From assembly GCF_024707525.1 (NCBI RefSeq), contig NZ_CP062231.1, positions 124,001-188,000 on the forward strand: DNA of 64,000 nucleotides, read 5' to 3'. The DNA is from Rhizobium sp. TH2 (GTDB lineage: Bacteria; Pseudomonadota; Alphaproteobacteria; Rhizobiales; Rhizobiaceae). The notes under the pieces were generated by a model, which ran no database searches, had not been told where the DNA came from, and was given only the letters and a program-made list of their open reading frames with translations. Positions within the stretch are counted from its first letter, which is position 1, and every line of letters starts with the position of its first letter. The position numbers and the translations under genes are program-made. Shown piece by piece: positions 8,644 through 18,503 of this stretch.

Positions 8644-9903
8644 ATGAAGAAGACACTGCTTCAATTGACCGCCGCACTGCTGCTCGCCGGCACCGCAGGC
8701 ATTGCCAATGCCGCTGATTGCAAGGTCACCGTCGGGCTGGTGATGGAACTGACGGGGCCTGCCGGCGAATATGGCCAGGCCGGCGCCAAATCCGTCGAGA
8801 TGGCTTTCCGCGACATCAACGATGCCGGCGGCGTGCTGGGCTGCGATCTCGTCACCGATACGCGCGACAGCCAGAGCGCGGGCAACATCGCGGTCGATGC
8901 CGCGACGCAGCTCGTCCAGGTCAAGAAGGTACCGCTCGTCATCGGCGGCATCATCTCGTCCGTGTCGATCCCGATCCTGACCTCGGTCACCGGGCCTGCC
9001 AAGATCGTGCAGATCTCGCCGGCCTCGTCCTCGCCGACGCTGACGGCACTGGCCCGCGAAGGCAAGACCAACGGCATCTTCTTCCGCACGATCACGTCGG
9101 ATGCGCTGCAGGGCATTGCCGCCGCAAAATACGCTGTTGACAGCGGCTTCAAGAAGCTCGCGATCGTCCATGTCAACAACGACTTCGGCGTCAACATGGT
9201 GGCCGAGTTCTCGCGTGCCTACAAGGCGCTCGGCGGCACGATCGTTTCAGTCACGCCCTATAACGAAAAGCAGTCGAGCTATGCCTCGGAAGTCACCGCC
9301 GCGATGGGCGGCGAGCCCGACGGCCTTTACCTCGTGAGCACGCCTGTCGATGGCGCGACCATCGCGCGTACCTGGATTTCGCAGGGCGGGGTCCAGAAGT
9401 TCCTGCTCAATGACGGCATGAACAGCCCGGATTTCATTGAATCGGTCGGCGCCGAATATCTCAACGAGGCGCACGGCACGTCATCGGGTACCAACCCGAC
9501 CAAGTCGACCGACTATTTCATGAAGAACTACAAGGACTTCTCCGGCATCGAGCCGTCGAACCCTGCCGCCGACCGCTCCTATGACGCCGGCGCCATAGCC
9601 GGACTCGCAATCGCGATCGCCGGCTCCCAAGACCCGGCCAAGATCAAGGACGCGATCAGCAAGGTGGTCGATCCCACTGGTACGCCGATCTATGCCGGCA
9701 AGGAGGAATTCGCCAAGGCACTCAAGCTGATCAGTGAAGGCAAGCCGATCAAGTACGAAGGCGTCATCGGCCCGGTCAGCTTCGACAAATATGGCGACAT
9801 CACCGGCCCGTTCCGGCTCTGGAAGATCAAGGACGGCAAGGTCGAGACCACAGGCGAAATGACCACCGAGCAGGTCGATGAACTGATGAAGAAGATCAAC
9901 TAA
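8644..9903 (+). CDS. Liv-type ABC transporter solute-binding protein
   Basis: A 419-residue periplasmic binding protein with a clean signal peptide (MKKTLLQLTAALLLAGTAGI, cleavage after ANA at about residue 24) and the family-6 ligand-binding fold: VTVGLVMELTGPAGEYGQAG, then NDAGGVLGCDL. It is the missing binding protein for LivGFHM, although it is encoded at the far end of the opposite operon. A GGGGAACC ribosome site precedes the ATG. Compared with LivJ it is about 40 residues longer at the C-terminus, as is common for binding proteins of aromatic or amide substrates. A strong stem-loop follows at 9911-9945. Confidence 0.9.
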   Translation: MKKTLLQLTAALLLAGTAGIANAADCKVTVGLVMELTGPAGEYGQAGAKSVEMAFRDINDAGGVLGCDLVTDTRDSQSAGNIAVDAATQLVQVKKVPLVIGGIISSVSIPILTSVTGPAKIVQISPASSSPTLTALAREGKTNGIFFRTITSDALQGIAAAKYAVDSGFKKLAIVHVNNDFGVNMVAEFSRAYKALGGTIVSVTPYNEKQSSYASEVTAAMGGEPDGLYLVSTPVDGATIARTWISQGGVQKFLLNDGMNSPDFIESVGAEYLNEAHGTSSGTNPTKSTDYFMKNYKDFSGIEPSNPAADRSYDAGAIAGLAIAIAGSQDPAKIKDAISKVVDPTGTPIYAGKEEFAKALKLISEGKPIKYEGVIGPVSFDKYGDITGPFRLWKIKDGKVETTGEMTTEQVDELMKKIN

Positions 9904-9910
9904 GGTCACA

Positions 9911-9945
9911 GTCGATCGAGGGGCGCCCAGCGCCCCTCGATCGAC
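9911..9945 (+). terminator. Strong stem-loop ending the binding-protein operon
   Basis: A perfect 15-base inverted repeat, GTCGATCGAGGGGCG (9911-9925) against its complement at 9931-9945, with a five-base loop, starts eight bases after the stop codon. There is no T-run, so it may act as an RNA 3' stabiliser or a Rho-independent-like pause site. The next gene is convergent. Confidence 0.7.
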
Positions 9946-10037
9946 TGGCGCTCGTGAACGGCGATGTTGTGTTGTGACGATGGGCTCGCCGGCTTGAGTC
10001 CAGCAAGCGCACAGTTCAAGACTTGTGATCCCTCAGT

Positions 10038-10901
10038 TCAACCGCCGGAAACATAACTCACCTTGCCATGCTCGCGTTTGCGCCACGTTGCCGGCGGCGT
10101 GCCGATCGAGCGTTTGAACTCGCGGCTGAAGTGATAGACATCGCAAAAGCCGCAGAGTTCGGCGATTTCGGACATTGCCATTCCGCTATCTGAGATCAGT
10201 GCCTGGGCATGCGTCAGCCGTTCGCGCAACAGCCATTGATGCGGGCTGGTGCGCAGGTGTTTGCGAAACAGGCGCCTGATATGTGAAGGGCTCAGTCCAG
10301 CCAGGCTTGCGAGATCCTTGCCGCTCCACGAACGGCCCAAATCGCCGCGCATCGCCAGCAGCACGGCGCTCAACTGTTCCGGCGATCCGCCCTGTCCATC
10401 GCCGCGCACCGCCGTGTCGACGATCGAGAGAAATTCGCCAACGAACTGGTTGAGCCGGAGATCGAGACCGGTGCCGCCGCCCCGCATGGCGAGGAACAGA
10501 CGGTCGAACCAGCCCTGCAGTACCATCGGCTCCGCCACGCTGACGATCGGCTCGGAATCCCCGAATATTTTCTCGCGCAACGCCAGCGTGTTTGGTCCAT
10601 CGACCCGGAACCAGCGCAAGGTCCATGGGTTCGTCGCATGTGCGTAATGTGCATGCGGCAGTTCATTGGCGATCCATACAAGCTGCCCCGGACCGATTTC
10701 CAATCGCTGGCCGAGCGTCTCGACCGTCCCGCCGCCGCTCAGGCAGAACAGGATATCCTGTCCTACATGCCTGTCCCGCACCACGCGGTAGTCCGGACCG
10801 GCCGATACCATGCCGGCCCGCACGATCGTGTAGGCCGCAGCCGTCCACATCGTGTCGGGAACGTAATGCAGGCTCTCCAGGAAGGACGACTTCTTTTCCA
10901 T
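10038..10901 (-). CDS. AraC-family transcriptional regulator
   Basis: A 287-residue regulator with an N-terminal cupin-type sensor (about residues 20-110, with LEIGPGQLVWIANELPHAHYA) and a C-terminal double helix-turn-helix (about 185-280: LASLAGLSPSHIRRLFRKHL and MSEIAELCGFCDVYHFSREF). The ATG at 10901 is preferred to one 99 bases upstream because the longer frame would cover the palindrome at 10917-10942 and resembles no family sequence. It is divergent from the dioxygenase and sugar-transport operon and probably activates it in response to the imported sugar or a product. Confidence 0.88.
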   Translation of the reverse strand: MEKKSSFLESLHYVPDTMWTAAAYTIVRAGMVSAGPDYRVVRDRHVGQDILFCLSGGGTVETLGQRLEIGPGQLVWIANELPHAHYAHATNPWTLRWFRVDGPNTLALREKIFGDSEPIVSVAEPMVLQGWFDRLFLAMRGGGTGLDLRLNQFVGEFLSIVDTAVRGDGQGGSPEQLSAVLLAMRGDLGRSWSGKDLASLAGLSPSHIRRLFRKHLRTSPHQWLLRERLTHAQALISDSGMAMSEIAELCGFCDVYHFSREFKRSIGTPPATWRKREHGKVSYVSGG

Positions 10902-10916
10902 GCGCGTTTTATATAA

Positions 10917-10942
10917 AGAAATGGAATTGTTTGTCCATTTCT
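10917..10942. promoter_or_regulatory. Inverted repeat in the AraC/dioxygenase divergent promoter
   Basis: AGAAATGGA (10917-10925) and TCCATTTCT (10934-10942) are exact reverse complements with an eight-base spacer, in the 140-base gap between the araC-type gene and the dioxygenase gene, in a locally AT-rich stretch (TTTTATATAAAG at 10907-10918). AraC proteins more often bind direct repeats, so the binder could be another factor. Confidence 0.45.
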
Positions 10943-11041
10943 CTCTGCCGGAACTGCGCCTAGTTTCCTCTTCAACGAGATGCGCATCCGTAACATCCAA
11001 GGAAACGCCGATCCGTCGGCAAGACCTGATTTTGGGAGATC

Positions 11042-11821
11042 ATGATGCTTACGATGAATGAAGCCGAGGCTGCGGCCTATATCAGGGATGGATATATCAT
11101 CCGCTCCGGCCTGCTGACCGCCGACGAGGTCGACACCTTCCGCAGCCGGGCGCGAGCCCAGCTTGAAGCGGAGAGCCAGACCGGCGCCGTGATGGCCAAG
11201 GGCGACAAGGAAGGCAAGACGACCCTCCTCAAGATGTGGAACAAGGCCGAGGACGACCAATACGGCTACCTCGCCCGCGACGAACGTCTGGTGGACCTCG
11301 CCGAAGATGCGATCGGCAAGTCGATCTATCTCTACAGCCACAAGATGACCATGAAGCAGCCCAACGAAGGCGGCGCCTGGGAATGGCATCAGGATTTCGG
11401 TTACTGGTACAATTACGGCTGCCTCGCGCCCGAAATGATGAGCATCTACGTTTCGCTCGACAAGGCGACCCGGGAGAATGGCTGCCTGCAGGTGCTCAAG
11501 GGCACGCACAAACTCGGCCGCCTGAACCATATCCGCGAAAACGACCAGACCAATGTCGAGCAGGAACATCTCGAGGCGGCGCTGAAGCGCTTCGAGCACG
11601 TCTATGTCGAGATGGAAGCCGGCGACGCGCTGATTTTCGATGGCAACCTGCTGCACCGCTCGGATGCCAACCGCTCGAACACCTATCGCTGGGGCTATAT
11701 CAGCTCCTACAACGCGGTGGAAAACGCGCCCTTCAAGCGTGTCCGCGAATACGGCAACTACGAGGCGCTCAAGAAGGTGCCGGCCGGCACGTTCCGGAAC
11801 CTGCCCGAGCAGGCTGCCTGA
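11042..11821 (+). CDS. Phytanoyl-CoA dioxygenase (PhyH) family Fe(II)/2-oxoglutarate oxygenase
   Basis: A 259-residue protein of the PhyH superfamily (COG5285). The facial triad is visible as H116-x-D118 in WEWHQDF and H205 in GNLLHRSDAN, with an arginine (R211 or R216) to bind 2-oxoglutarate. Such enzymes hydroxylate or demethylate small molecules using O2 and 2-oxoglutarate. The residue just before the second His (NLLHRSDAN) is as usual for bacterial PhyH proteins such as EctD. It heads a rightward cluster of sugar transport and kinase genes, so its substrate may be an O-alkylated or otherwise modified sugar; this is inference. ATG 11045 is an alternative start one codon downstream. Confidence 0.85.
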   Translation: MMLTMNEAEAAAYIRDGYIIRSGLLTADEVDTFRSRARAQLEAESQTGAVMAKGDKEGKTTLLKMWNKAEDDQYGYLARDERLVDLAEDAIGKSIYLYSHKMTMKQPNEGGAWEWHQDFGYWYNYGCLAPEMMSIYVSLDKATRENGCLQVLKGTHKLGRLNHIRENDQTNVEQEHLEAALKRFEHVYVEMEAGDALIFDGNLLHRSDANRSNTYRWGYISSYNAVENAPFKRVREYGNYEALKKVPAGTFRNLPEQAA

Positions 11822-11832
11822 TTTCTGGCGAC

Positions 11833-11855
11833 GCGGTGCGGTTAACTCGCACCGC
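11833..11855 (+). terminator. Stem-loop between dioxygenase and permease genes
   Basis: GCGGTGCG (11833-11840) pairs exactly with CGCACCGC (11848-11855) around a seven-base loop, 12 bases after the dioxygenase stop. No T-run follows. It may attenuate read-through into the transporter genes. Confidence 0.4.
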
Positions 11856-11948
11856 TACAGACGATCCGAAATCCCGCTGAGGAGATGGGACAAGGAGACG
11901 AACAGGCCAGGCGCATGGCGCGCCCGGCCCACATGAGGAGGATAGGAT

Positions 11949-12971
11949 ATGGCCGATACGGTCAGGACCGGCGCACAGGCGCCAGCTGTCGACCGGCTCT
12001 CGCTCGCACGCCTGCTGCGAGCGCGGGAAGCAGGCGTGTTCATCGCTCTGCTGGTGCTCTGTCTTTTCCTGTCTTTCGCGACGGACAGCTTCCTCACATC
12101 GTTGAATTTGCTCAATGTCGGCCGGCAGGTGTCCCTGCTCGGCATCATGGCCGTCGGTATGACCTTCGTGCTGATATCAGGCGAAGTCGATCTTTCGGTC
12201 GGCTCGACCTATGCGATGTCGGGCCTGGCGACTGGCATGCTGATCGTGCTCGGATGGTCGCTGATGCCAGCGATGACGGTCGGACTTGCCGTAGGCATAG
12301 CGATCGGCGTGATAAACGGCGTGCTTTCGACCTATGGGCGGCTGCCGTCGCTGATCGCCACGCTCGGTATGCTGAGCGTGGTGCGGGGTGCCGCGCTGCT
12401 GATGACCAGCGGCCAGCCGGTGACCGTCAATGTCCGCAAGGGTGCGGTGCCCGAAGTGTTCGACACGTTCACCGCCATGGGGCAGGGCTACCTCTTCACG
12501 ATCATTCCGATGCAGCTCGTTTTCTTCATTATCGTCGCCGTCATCGCCTGGATCATCCTGTCCTACACCAATTTCGGCTTCCGCATCTTTGCCGTCGGCG
12601 GTAGCGCCAAGGCGGCCCGCGTTTCGGGCATCTCCGTCAACAGGGTCAAGATCTGCGCCTTCGTACTGATGGGTTTCCTCGCCGCGCTCGCGGGCATTCT
12701 CAGCATGGCCTTCCTGCCAAGCGGGCAGGCGGGTCGCACCGGCCTTGGCCTCGAACTCGATGTCATCGCCGCGACGATCGTCGGAGGCGCTTCGCTCTCC
12801 GGCGGCGAAGGCACCATTCTCGGTACCATCCTCGGTGTGCTGATCATCGGCGTGATGCGCAATGGGCTGGTGCTGATGGGCGTATCGCCCTTCGTACAGG
12901 AACTGATGATCGGCCTGGTGATCATCATCGCGGTCGGCATCGACAAATGGAGTTCGCGAAAAGCCAGCTGA
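11949..12971 (+). CDS. Ribose/sugar-type ABC permease (RbsC-like)
   Basis: A 340-residue integral membrane protein of the BPD_transp_2 / RbsC family. It shows about nine hydrophobic segments and the diagnostic blocks VSLLGIMAVGMTFVLISG followed by EVDLSVGSTYAMSG (about residues 58-90), NGVLSTYGRLPSLIATLGML, and the C-terminal LDVIAATIVGGASLSGGEG signature. It forms the homodimeric channel for the adjacent ATPase (14039) and binding protein (13008). The start has a GGAGGATAGGAT ribosome site. The order permease, binding protein, ATPase is less usual than ATPase-permease-binding protein. Confidence 0.9.
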   Translation: MADTVRTGAQAPAVDRLSLARLLRAREAGVFIALLVLCLFLSFATDSFLTSLNLLNVGRQVSLLGIMAVGMTFVLISGEVDLSVGSTYAMSGLATGMLIVLGWSLMPAMTVGLAVGIAIGVINGVLSTYGRLPSLIATLGMLSVVRGAALLMTSGQPVTVNVRKGAVPEVFDTFTAMGQGYLFTIIPMQLVFFIIVAVIAWIILSYTNFGFRIFAVGGSAKAARVSGISVNRVKICAFVLMGFLAALAGILSMAFLPSGQAGRTGLGLELDVIAATIVGGASLSGGEGTILGTILGVLIIGVMRNGLVLMGVSPFVQELMIGLVIIIAVGIDKWSSRKAS

Positions 12972-13007
12972 GGCTGTCAGCAGAATTAAAAACGGGAGGA
13001 ACTGACA

Positions 13008-13979
13008 ATGAAACTGAGAAATCTTCTTCTTGCCGCAGCCATTGCCCTCGTGCCGGTTGCAGCCCATGCCGAACAGAAACTGGCCGATTTCAAGCTGGCG
13101 GAGCGTATCAAGGCCAAGCTCGATGCCGGGCAGAAGCTCGATCTCTACGTCTCCTATCAGGACGTATCGAACGAATTCGCGCCTTTCCTGAAGGCAGGCG
13201 TCGAACGCGCCAGCAGCGAGAAAAACGTCAACGCCAAGTTCATCGGCCCGGTCGGCTCGGATGCTGACGGCCAGATCAACGAAATCGAGACCCTGATGGG
13301 CACGATGGACGGCCTTGCGGTTTCATCCGTTTCCACCGACGCGTTGGCACCAGTCATCGACCGCGTGCTGGCGGCCGGCATTCCGGTCGTCACCTACAAC
13401 ACGGATAACCCGGACAGCAAGCGTCTCGCCTTCGCGGGCCAGGATCTGGTGCAGTCCGGCGTTGAGGCCGGCAAGCTGATGGCCAAGGTGCTTGACGGCA
13501 AGGGCAAGGTAATGATCGTCACGCTCGATGCCGCCGCGCAATGGTCGCTCGACCGCGAAAAAGGTGCCCGCGAAGGCCTGAAGGCTGCCGGTCCCAATAT
13601 CGAGATCGTCAACACGCTGAACACGGGCAGCGATCCGCAGAAGATCTATTCCGCGATCGAAAACGCCATGCTCGCCGATCCGAGCATCACGGGCCTCCTG
13701 TCGCTTGAATGCTGCTCGACGCCGGCCGCCGGCACATGGGTCCAGCGCAACAACCAGACCGACAAGGTCAAGGTTGTGGGCTTCGACCTTCTCGACCAGA
13801 CCGTGGAACTGGTCGGCAACGGCAATATCCAGGCGACGATCGACCAGGCGCCTGAAAAGCAGGGCTATGCTGCAGTCGACATGCTGGTGACATTCCTTAG
13901 CGGCAAGCCGATCGACAATCTCGATACCGGCGTCGGCATCTATACCAAGGAAAACATCGCCGAAATGGCGAAGAAATAG
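13008..13979 (+). CDS. Sugar ABC transporter solute-binding protein (RbsB-like)
   Basis: A 323-residue periplasmic protein with a signal peptide (MKLRNLLLAAAIALVPVAAHA, cleaved at about residue 22) and the Peripla_BP_4 fold: LDLYVSYQDVSNEFAPFLKAGVERA, the hinge region IDRVLAAGIPVVTYNTDNPDS and the second-domain strand DKVKVVGFDLLD. Two cysteines adjoin in LSLECCSTPAAG (about residue 235), which is unusual in this family. It has a GGGAGGAACTG ribosome site and is followed by a GC-rich stem-loop, a common way to keep binding-protein mRNA more abundant than its transporter. The ligand is probably a pentose or modified hexose. Confidence 0.88.
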   Translation: MKLRNLLLAAAIALVPVAAHAEQKLADFKLAERIKAKLDAGQKLDLYVSYQDVSNEFAPFLKAGVERASSEKNVNAKFIGPVGSDADGQINEIETLMGTMDGLAVSSVSTDALAPVIDRVLAAGIPVVTYNTDNPDSKRLAFAGQDLVQSGVEAGKLMAKVLDGKGKVMIVTLDAAAQWSLDREKGAREGLKAAGPNIEIVNTLNTGSDPQKIYSAIENAMLADPSITGLLSLECCSTPAAGTWVQRNNQTDKVKVVGFDLLDQTVELVGNGNIQATIDQAPEKQGYAAVDMLVTFLSGKPIDNLDTGVGIYTKENIAEMAKK

Positions 13980-13995
13980 CCTGACGTCCTCCCAG

Positions 13996-14019
13996 GACCG
14001 CCGGCAGTCGCCGGCGGTC
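13996..14019 (+). terminator. Stem-loop after the sugar-binding gene
   Basis: GACCGCCGGC (13996-14005) and its exact complement (14010-14019) flank a four-base loop, followed by TTT. The position between binding protein and ATPase suggests partial termination or 3' mRNA protection. Confidence 0.65.
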
Positions 14020-14038
14020 TTTCCAGAGATTGGTGATC

Positions 14039-15546
<1,508 letters not shown>

Positions 15547-15550
<4 letters not shown>

Positions 15551-16512
15551 ATGAGGATGCGATGAAGAAACCGGAAATCACGGTCGTGGGCTCGTTTGCG
15601 GTCGGCTTGACCATGCGCGCGCCAAAACTGCCGATCTTCGGCGAGACCATGCTTGGTACGGATTTCGACATGGGCCCGGGCGGCAAGGGCTCGAACCAGG
15701 CCGTCGCAACGGCCCGGCTCGGCGCCAATTCCGCGCTGCTCGGCATGATCGGTTCAGACAAGCTCGCTGGCATCGCGACCGACCTCTACGCGGCCGAGGG
15801 CGTCGACTCGTCGCTCCTCTCGGTGCGGTCGGAGCGCGCCACGGGCGTCGGCATCATCATCCTCAACGACAAGGGCGAGAATTTCATCATCCTCGACATG
15901 GGCGCCAACGAGCTGCTGGATGCCGCAGCCGTCGATGCTGGGGAAGCGCGTATCCGGAGAAGCGATGTCGTGATGACCGTGCTTGAAATTCCGGTCGAAG
16001 CCGCCGCGCGCGCCATGGAACTCGGCCGTCGTCACGGCGCCAGGACCATCCTCAATCCCGCGCCCGCGCGCGCTCTGCCCGACGCGATCTTTGCCAATGT
16101 CGATTATCTCACGCCGAATGAAAGCGAGTTGCGCATCCTGCTCGGCCTGCCCGCCGACGACCCGCGCTCGTCACGCGAACTCGCGGGTGAACTCCGCCGC
16201 CGGGGCGTCCGCAATGTCGTGGTTACACTCGGACGCACGGGTGCGCTTGTTCTCACCGATGAACTCGACGCGATGGTGCCGGCGATCACGGTCGAGGTGG
16301 TCGATACAACGGGCGCTGGCGATGCTTTCAATTCGGGCTTTGCCGTGGCACTCGCCGAGGGCCGCGAGATCGTCGATGCCGTGCGCTTCGGCGTCGTGTG
16401 CGGCGGACTTGCCTGCACCCGCCTCGGCGTCATTCCCGGCCTGCCGGATCGCGCGCCGGCCGATGCACTCTTTGAAGAAGCCAAGAAAACCGTATGGAAG
16501 GACCGCCCGTGA
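15547..16512 (+). CDS. PfkB-family carbohydrate kinase (ribokinase-like)
   Basis: A 321-residue kinase. PfkB signature 1 is visible as GPGGKGSNQAVATARLG (about residues 43-59) and signature 2 as VDTTGAGDAFNSGFA (about 252-266), with the catalytic Asp in the GAGD motif. The ribokinase branch phosphorylates pentoses at the 5-OH, and the neighbouring RbsD-like mutarotase fits such a reaction. Its start codon overlaps the ATPase stop by four bases. A later in-frame ATG (15562) exists, but the overlap favours the first. It probably phosphorylates the sugar brought in by the adjacent transporter. Confidence 0.88.
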
Positions 16513-16964
16513 ACCGCAACCGTCTGCTCAATGCCCAACTGTCGCACGCCATCGCCTCCATGGGGCATGGTGACCTGATGATCATCTGCGATGCCGGCTT
16601 CCCCATCCCCTCCACCACGTGGCGCATCGACCTCGCCATCACGCCTGATGTGCCCGACCTCGAAACCGTGCTGGCGCCGATCGCCGCGAATTTCATCACC
16701 GAGAAGGTCTCCTTCGCCGAGGAAATCAAGGTCCACAACAAGCCGCTGCTTGCCAAGGTCGAGCGGTTGTTCTCGGGCGCGGAATTCGCACCCATTCCGC
16801 ATGCCACCATCCTCAGCGAGATGGCGGCCAAGGCCAAGGTCATCGTCCGCACTGGCGCCTTCGATCCATGGGGCAATATCCTGCTCTATTCCGGCGTCGA
16901 TGTGCCCCAGTGGTTCAACAAGCCGGGCGTGGTCGCGCCGGACTATTACGCCAGGAAGATGTAG
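16509..16964 (+). CDS. RbsD/FucU-family sugar mutarotase (D-ribose pyranase-like)
   Basis: A 151-residue protein of the RbsD/FucU family, which interconverts pyranose and furanose (or alpha and beta) forms of sugars. The N-terminus LLNAQLSHAIASMGHGD gives the conserved catalytic His, and ICDAGFPIP the second conserved block; the closing Y-x-N/W region ends WGNILLYSGV. The GTG at 16509 overlaps the kinase stop, with GGAAGGA five bases before it; an ATG at 16494 would add five residues. Pairing with a PfkB kinase suggests that the furanose form of an aldopentose is the kinase substrate, as in ribose use. Confidence 0.87.
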   Translation: MNRNRLLNAQLSHAIASMGHGDLMIICDAGFPIPSTTWRIDLAITPDVPDLETVLAPIAANFITEKVSFAEEIKVHNKPLLAKVERLFSGAEFAPIPHATILSEMAAKAKVIVRTGAFDPWGNILLYSGVDVPQWFNKPGVVAPDYYARKM

Positions 16965-16969
16965 CGCCC

Positions 16970-17791
16970 ATGCCGCGCATCTTCGATTTCGGCGGCCGTG
17001 AGGTCAATCGCAGCCAGACCGTCGCCGGCCTCAAGTCCCTCAAGGGCAGCGGCCGGCACGCGACCCAGGTGACGGCGGAGACGCCTGATGAAGCCGCCGC
17101 CGCAGAGGCCGCCGGCATCGAAATGGTAGTCTGCCGCGCTGCCAATGTGGCCCGAGTGCGGGAAGGCTCGAAGGTGGTGTTCGTCACCGCCGCTCTCGGC
17201 TTCGCCGAGGCGATCACGCCTGATGAGATCATGAGGACCGCGTTTTCCGCTGTCACATCGGGCGCGGATGCCGTTCTCTGCAGCCGCAGCCACCAGACCG
17301 TCAAGATGCTGGCCGACGAGCAAATCCCCGTCATGGGCCATCTCGGCCTCGTGCCGCGCAAATCGACCTGGCTGGGCGGTATCAGGGCGGTCGGCAAGAC
17401 CGCGACAGAGGCGCTGGACCTATGGGATCGCTTCAGGCGGCTGGAGGACGCCGGTGCCTTCGCAGTCGAATGCGAGGTGATCGCGGCGCCTGCCATGGCC
17501 GAGATCAACCGGCGCACCGGCCTGGTGACCGTATCGCTCGGCTCCGGCCGCGATGCCGATGTGATGTTCCTGTTCACATCCGACATCTGCGGCGAGGCCT
17601 CGCGACTGCCGCGTCACGCGCGTGCCTGGGGCGATCTTGCGAGCTTGCATGACGCCGTGCGCCGCGAACGCGTCCGCGCATTGTCCGGCTTCCGGTCGGC
17701 CGTGGAGACTGGCGATTTTCCCGGCAAAGCTGATGTGGCTGACATGACAGCCGAAGAGATGGAAAAGTTCCTGGGTACACTCGACAAGTAG
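16970..17791 (+). CDS. PanB-fold protein (ketopantoate hydroxymethyltransferase-like) with altered active site
   Basis: A 273-residue protein that aligns along its length with PanB: PVMGHLGLVPRKSTWLGG (121-137) and FAVECEVIAAPAMAEI (164-179) are PanB hallmarks, as is PRHARAWGDL near 214. However the PanB metal ligands are absent by alignment: the GDSLG block reads CRAAN (55-59), the ADLPF block reads AALGF (74-78) and the VKIEGG block reads VLCSRS (102-107). Only the His124 and Glu167 equivalents remain. It therefore should not do the normal pantothenate reaction. It lies five bases after the RbsD-like gene in a sugar operon, so it may be an aldolase- or lyase-like enzyme for a sugar product. 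Confidence 0.7.
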   Translation: MPRIFDFGGREVNRSQTVAGLKSLKGSGRHATQVTAETPDEAAAAEAAGIEMVVCRAANVARVREGSKVVFVTAALGFAEAITPDEIMRTAFSAVTSGADAVLCSRSHQTVKMLADEQIPVMGHLGLVPRKSTWLGGIRAVGKTATEALDLWDRFRRLEDAGAFAVECEVIAAPAMAEINRRTGLVTVSLGSGRDADVMFLFTSDICGEASRLPRHARAWGDLASLHDAVRRERVRALSGFRSAVETGDFPGKADVADMTAEEMEKFLGTLDK

Positions 17792-17837
17792 GGTCGGCTA
17801 ACCGTCTATTGCGCAGTGGTTTTGGGGGAGATCGGGC

Positions 17838-18503
17838 ATGACTGGCAAGAAGCGTATCCTGTGTTTCGGAGACTCGCTCATCTGGGGATGGATGCCGATC
17901 GCGGAGGTCGTGCCCACGACGCGCTATCCCTTCGCGGAGCGCTGGACCGGTGTGCTTGCCACCCATCTCGGCGACAATTTCGAAATCATCGAAGAAGGCC
18001 TGAGCGGCCGGACGACGGATCTCGACGATCCGACCGATCCAAGGCTGAACGGCAGCACTTACCTGCCCTCGGCTCTGGCGACTCATCTGCCGCTCGACCT
18101 TGTGATCCTGCTTCTCGGCACCAACGATACCAAGACCTATTTCAACCGCAGCGCCTACGACATCACGGTCGGCATGTCGAAACTGCTGGTCCAGGTCGCG
18201 ACCAGCGCCGGCGGCGTCGGGACCGTCTATCCCGCACCCGGGATGTTGCTGATGTCGCCCCCGCCACTCGCCGATATGACCGACCCCTGGCTGCAACTGA
18301 CCTTCGAAGGCGCGCAGGCCAAAAGCCGAGAACTATCCCGGCACTACGCGGCACTGGCCCAATTCTTCAAGGTGGATTTCCTCGATGCCGGCGCTGTGAT
18401 CGCCACCGGCGGCATCGACGGCATCCACCTGACAGCCCAAAACAATGCCGATCTGGGCAAGGCGGTCGCTCGCAAAGTACAGGCGATGTTCGGCCACAAC
18501 TGA
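17838..18503 (+). CDS. SGNH-hydrolase (GDSL-type esterase/lipase)
   Basis: A 221-residue intracellular hydrolase with no signal peptide. Block I is CFGDSLIWGW with the nucleophile Ser13, block III is LLGTNDTK, and block V is DGIHLT with the Asp-His pair near residue 200. Members of this arylesterase-like branch remove acetyl or other acyl groups from sugars. The position at the end of a sugar transport and kinase cluster suggests deacylation of an imported modified sugar. A GGGGGAG ribosome site precedes the ATG. What follows is the decayed monooxygenase. Confidence 0.85.
   Translation: MTGKKRILCFGDSLIWGWMPIAEVVPTTRYPFAERWTGVLATHLGDNFEIIEEGLSGRTTDLDDPTDPRLNGSTYLPSALATHLPLDLVILLLGTNDTKTYFNRSAYDITVGMSKLLVQVATSAGGVGTVYPAPGMLLMSPPPLADMTDPWLQLTFEGAQAKSRELSRHYAALAQFFKVDFLDAGAVIATGGIDGIHLTAQNNADLGKAVARKVQAMFGHN

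Noticed and set aside
10902..11000. Longer start for the AraC regulator
   Set aside because: The extra 33 residues cover the inverted repeat and promoter region and have no similarity to AraC sensors.
16970..17791. Genuine pantothenate-pathway panB
   Set aside because: The metal-binding blocks are replaced and the gene lies in a sugar-uptake cluster without panC or panD.
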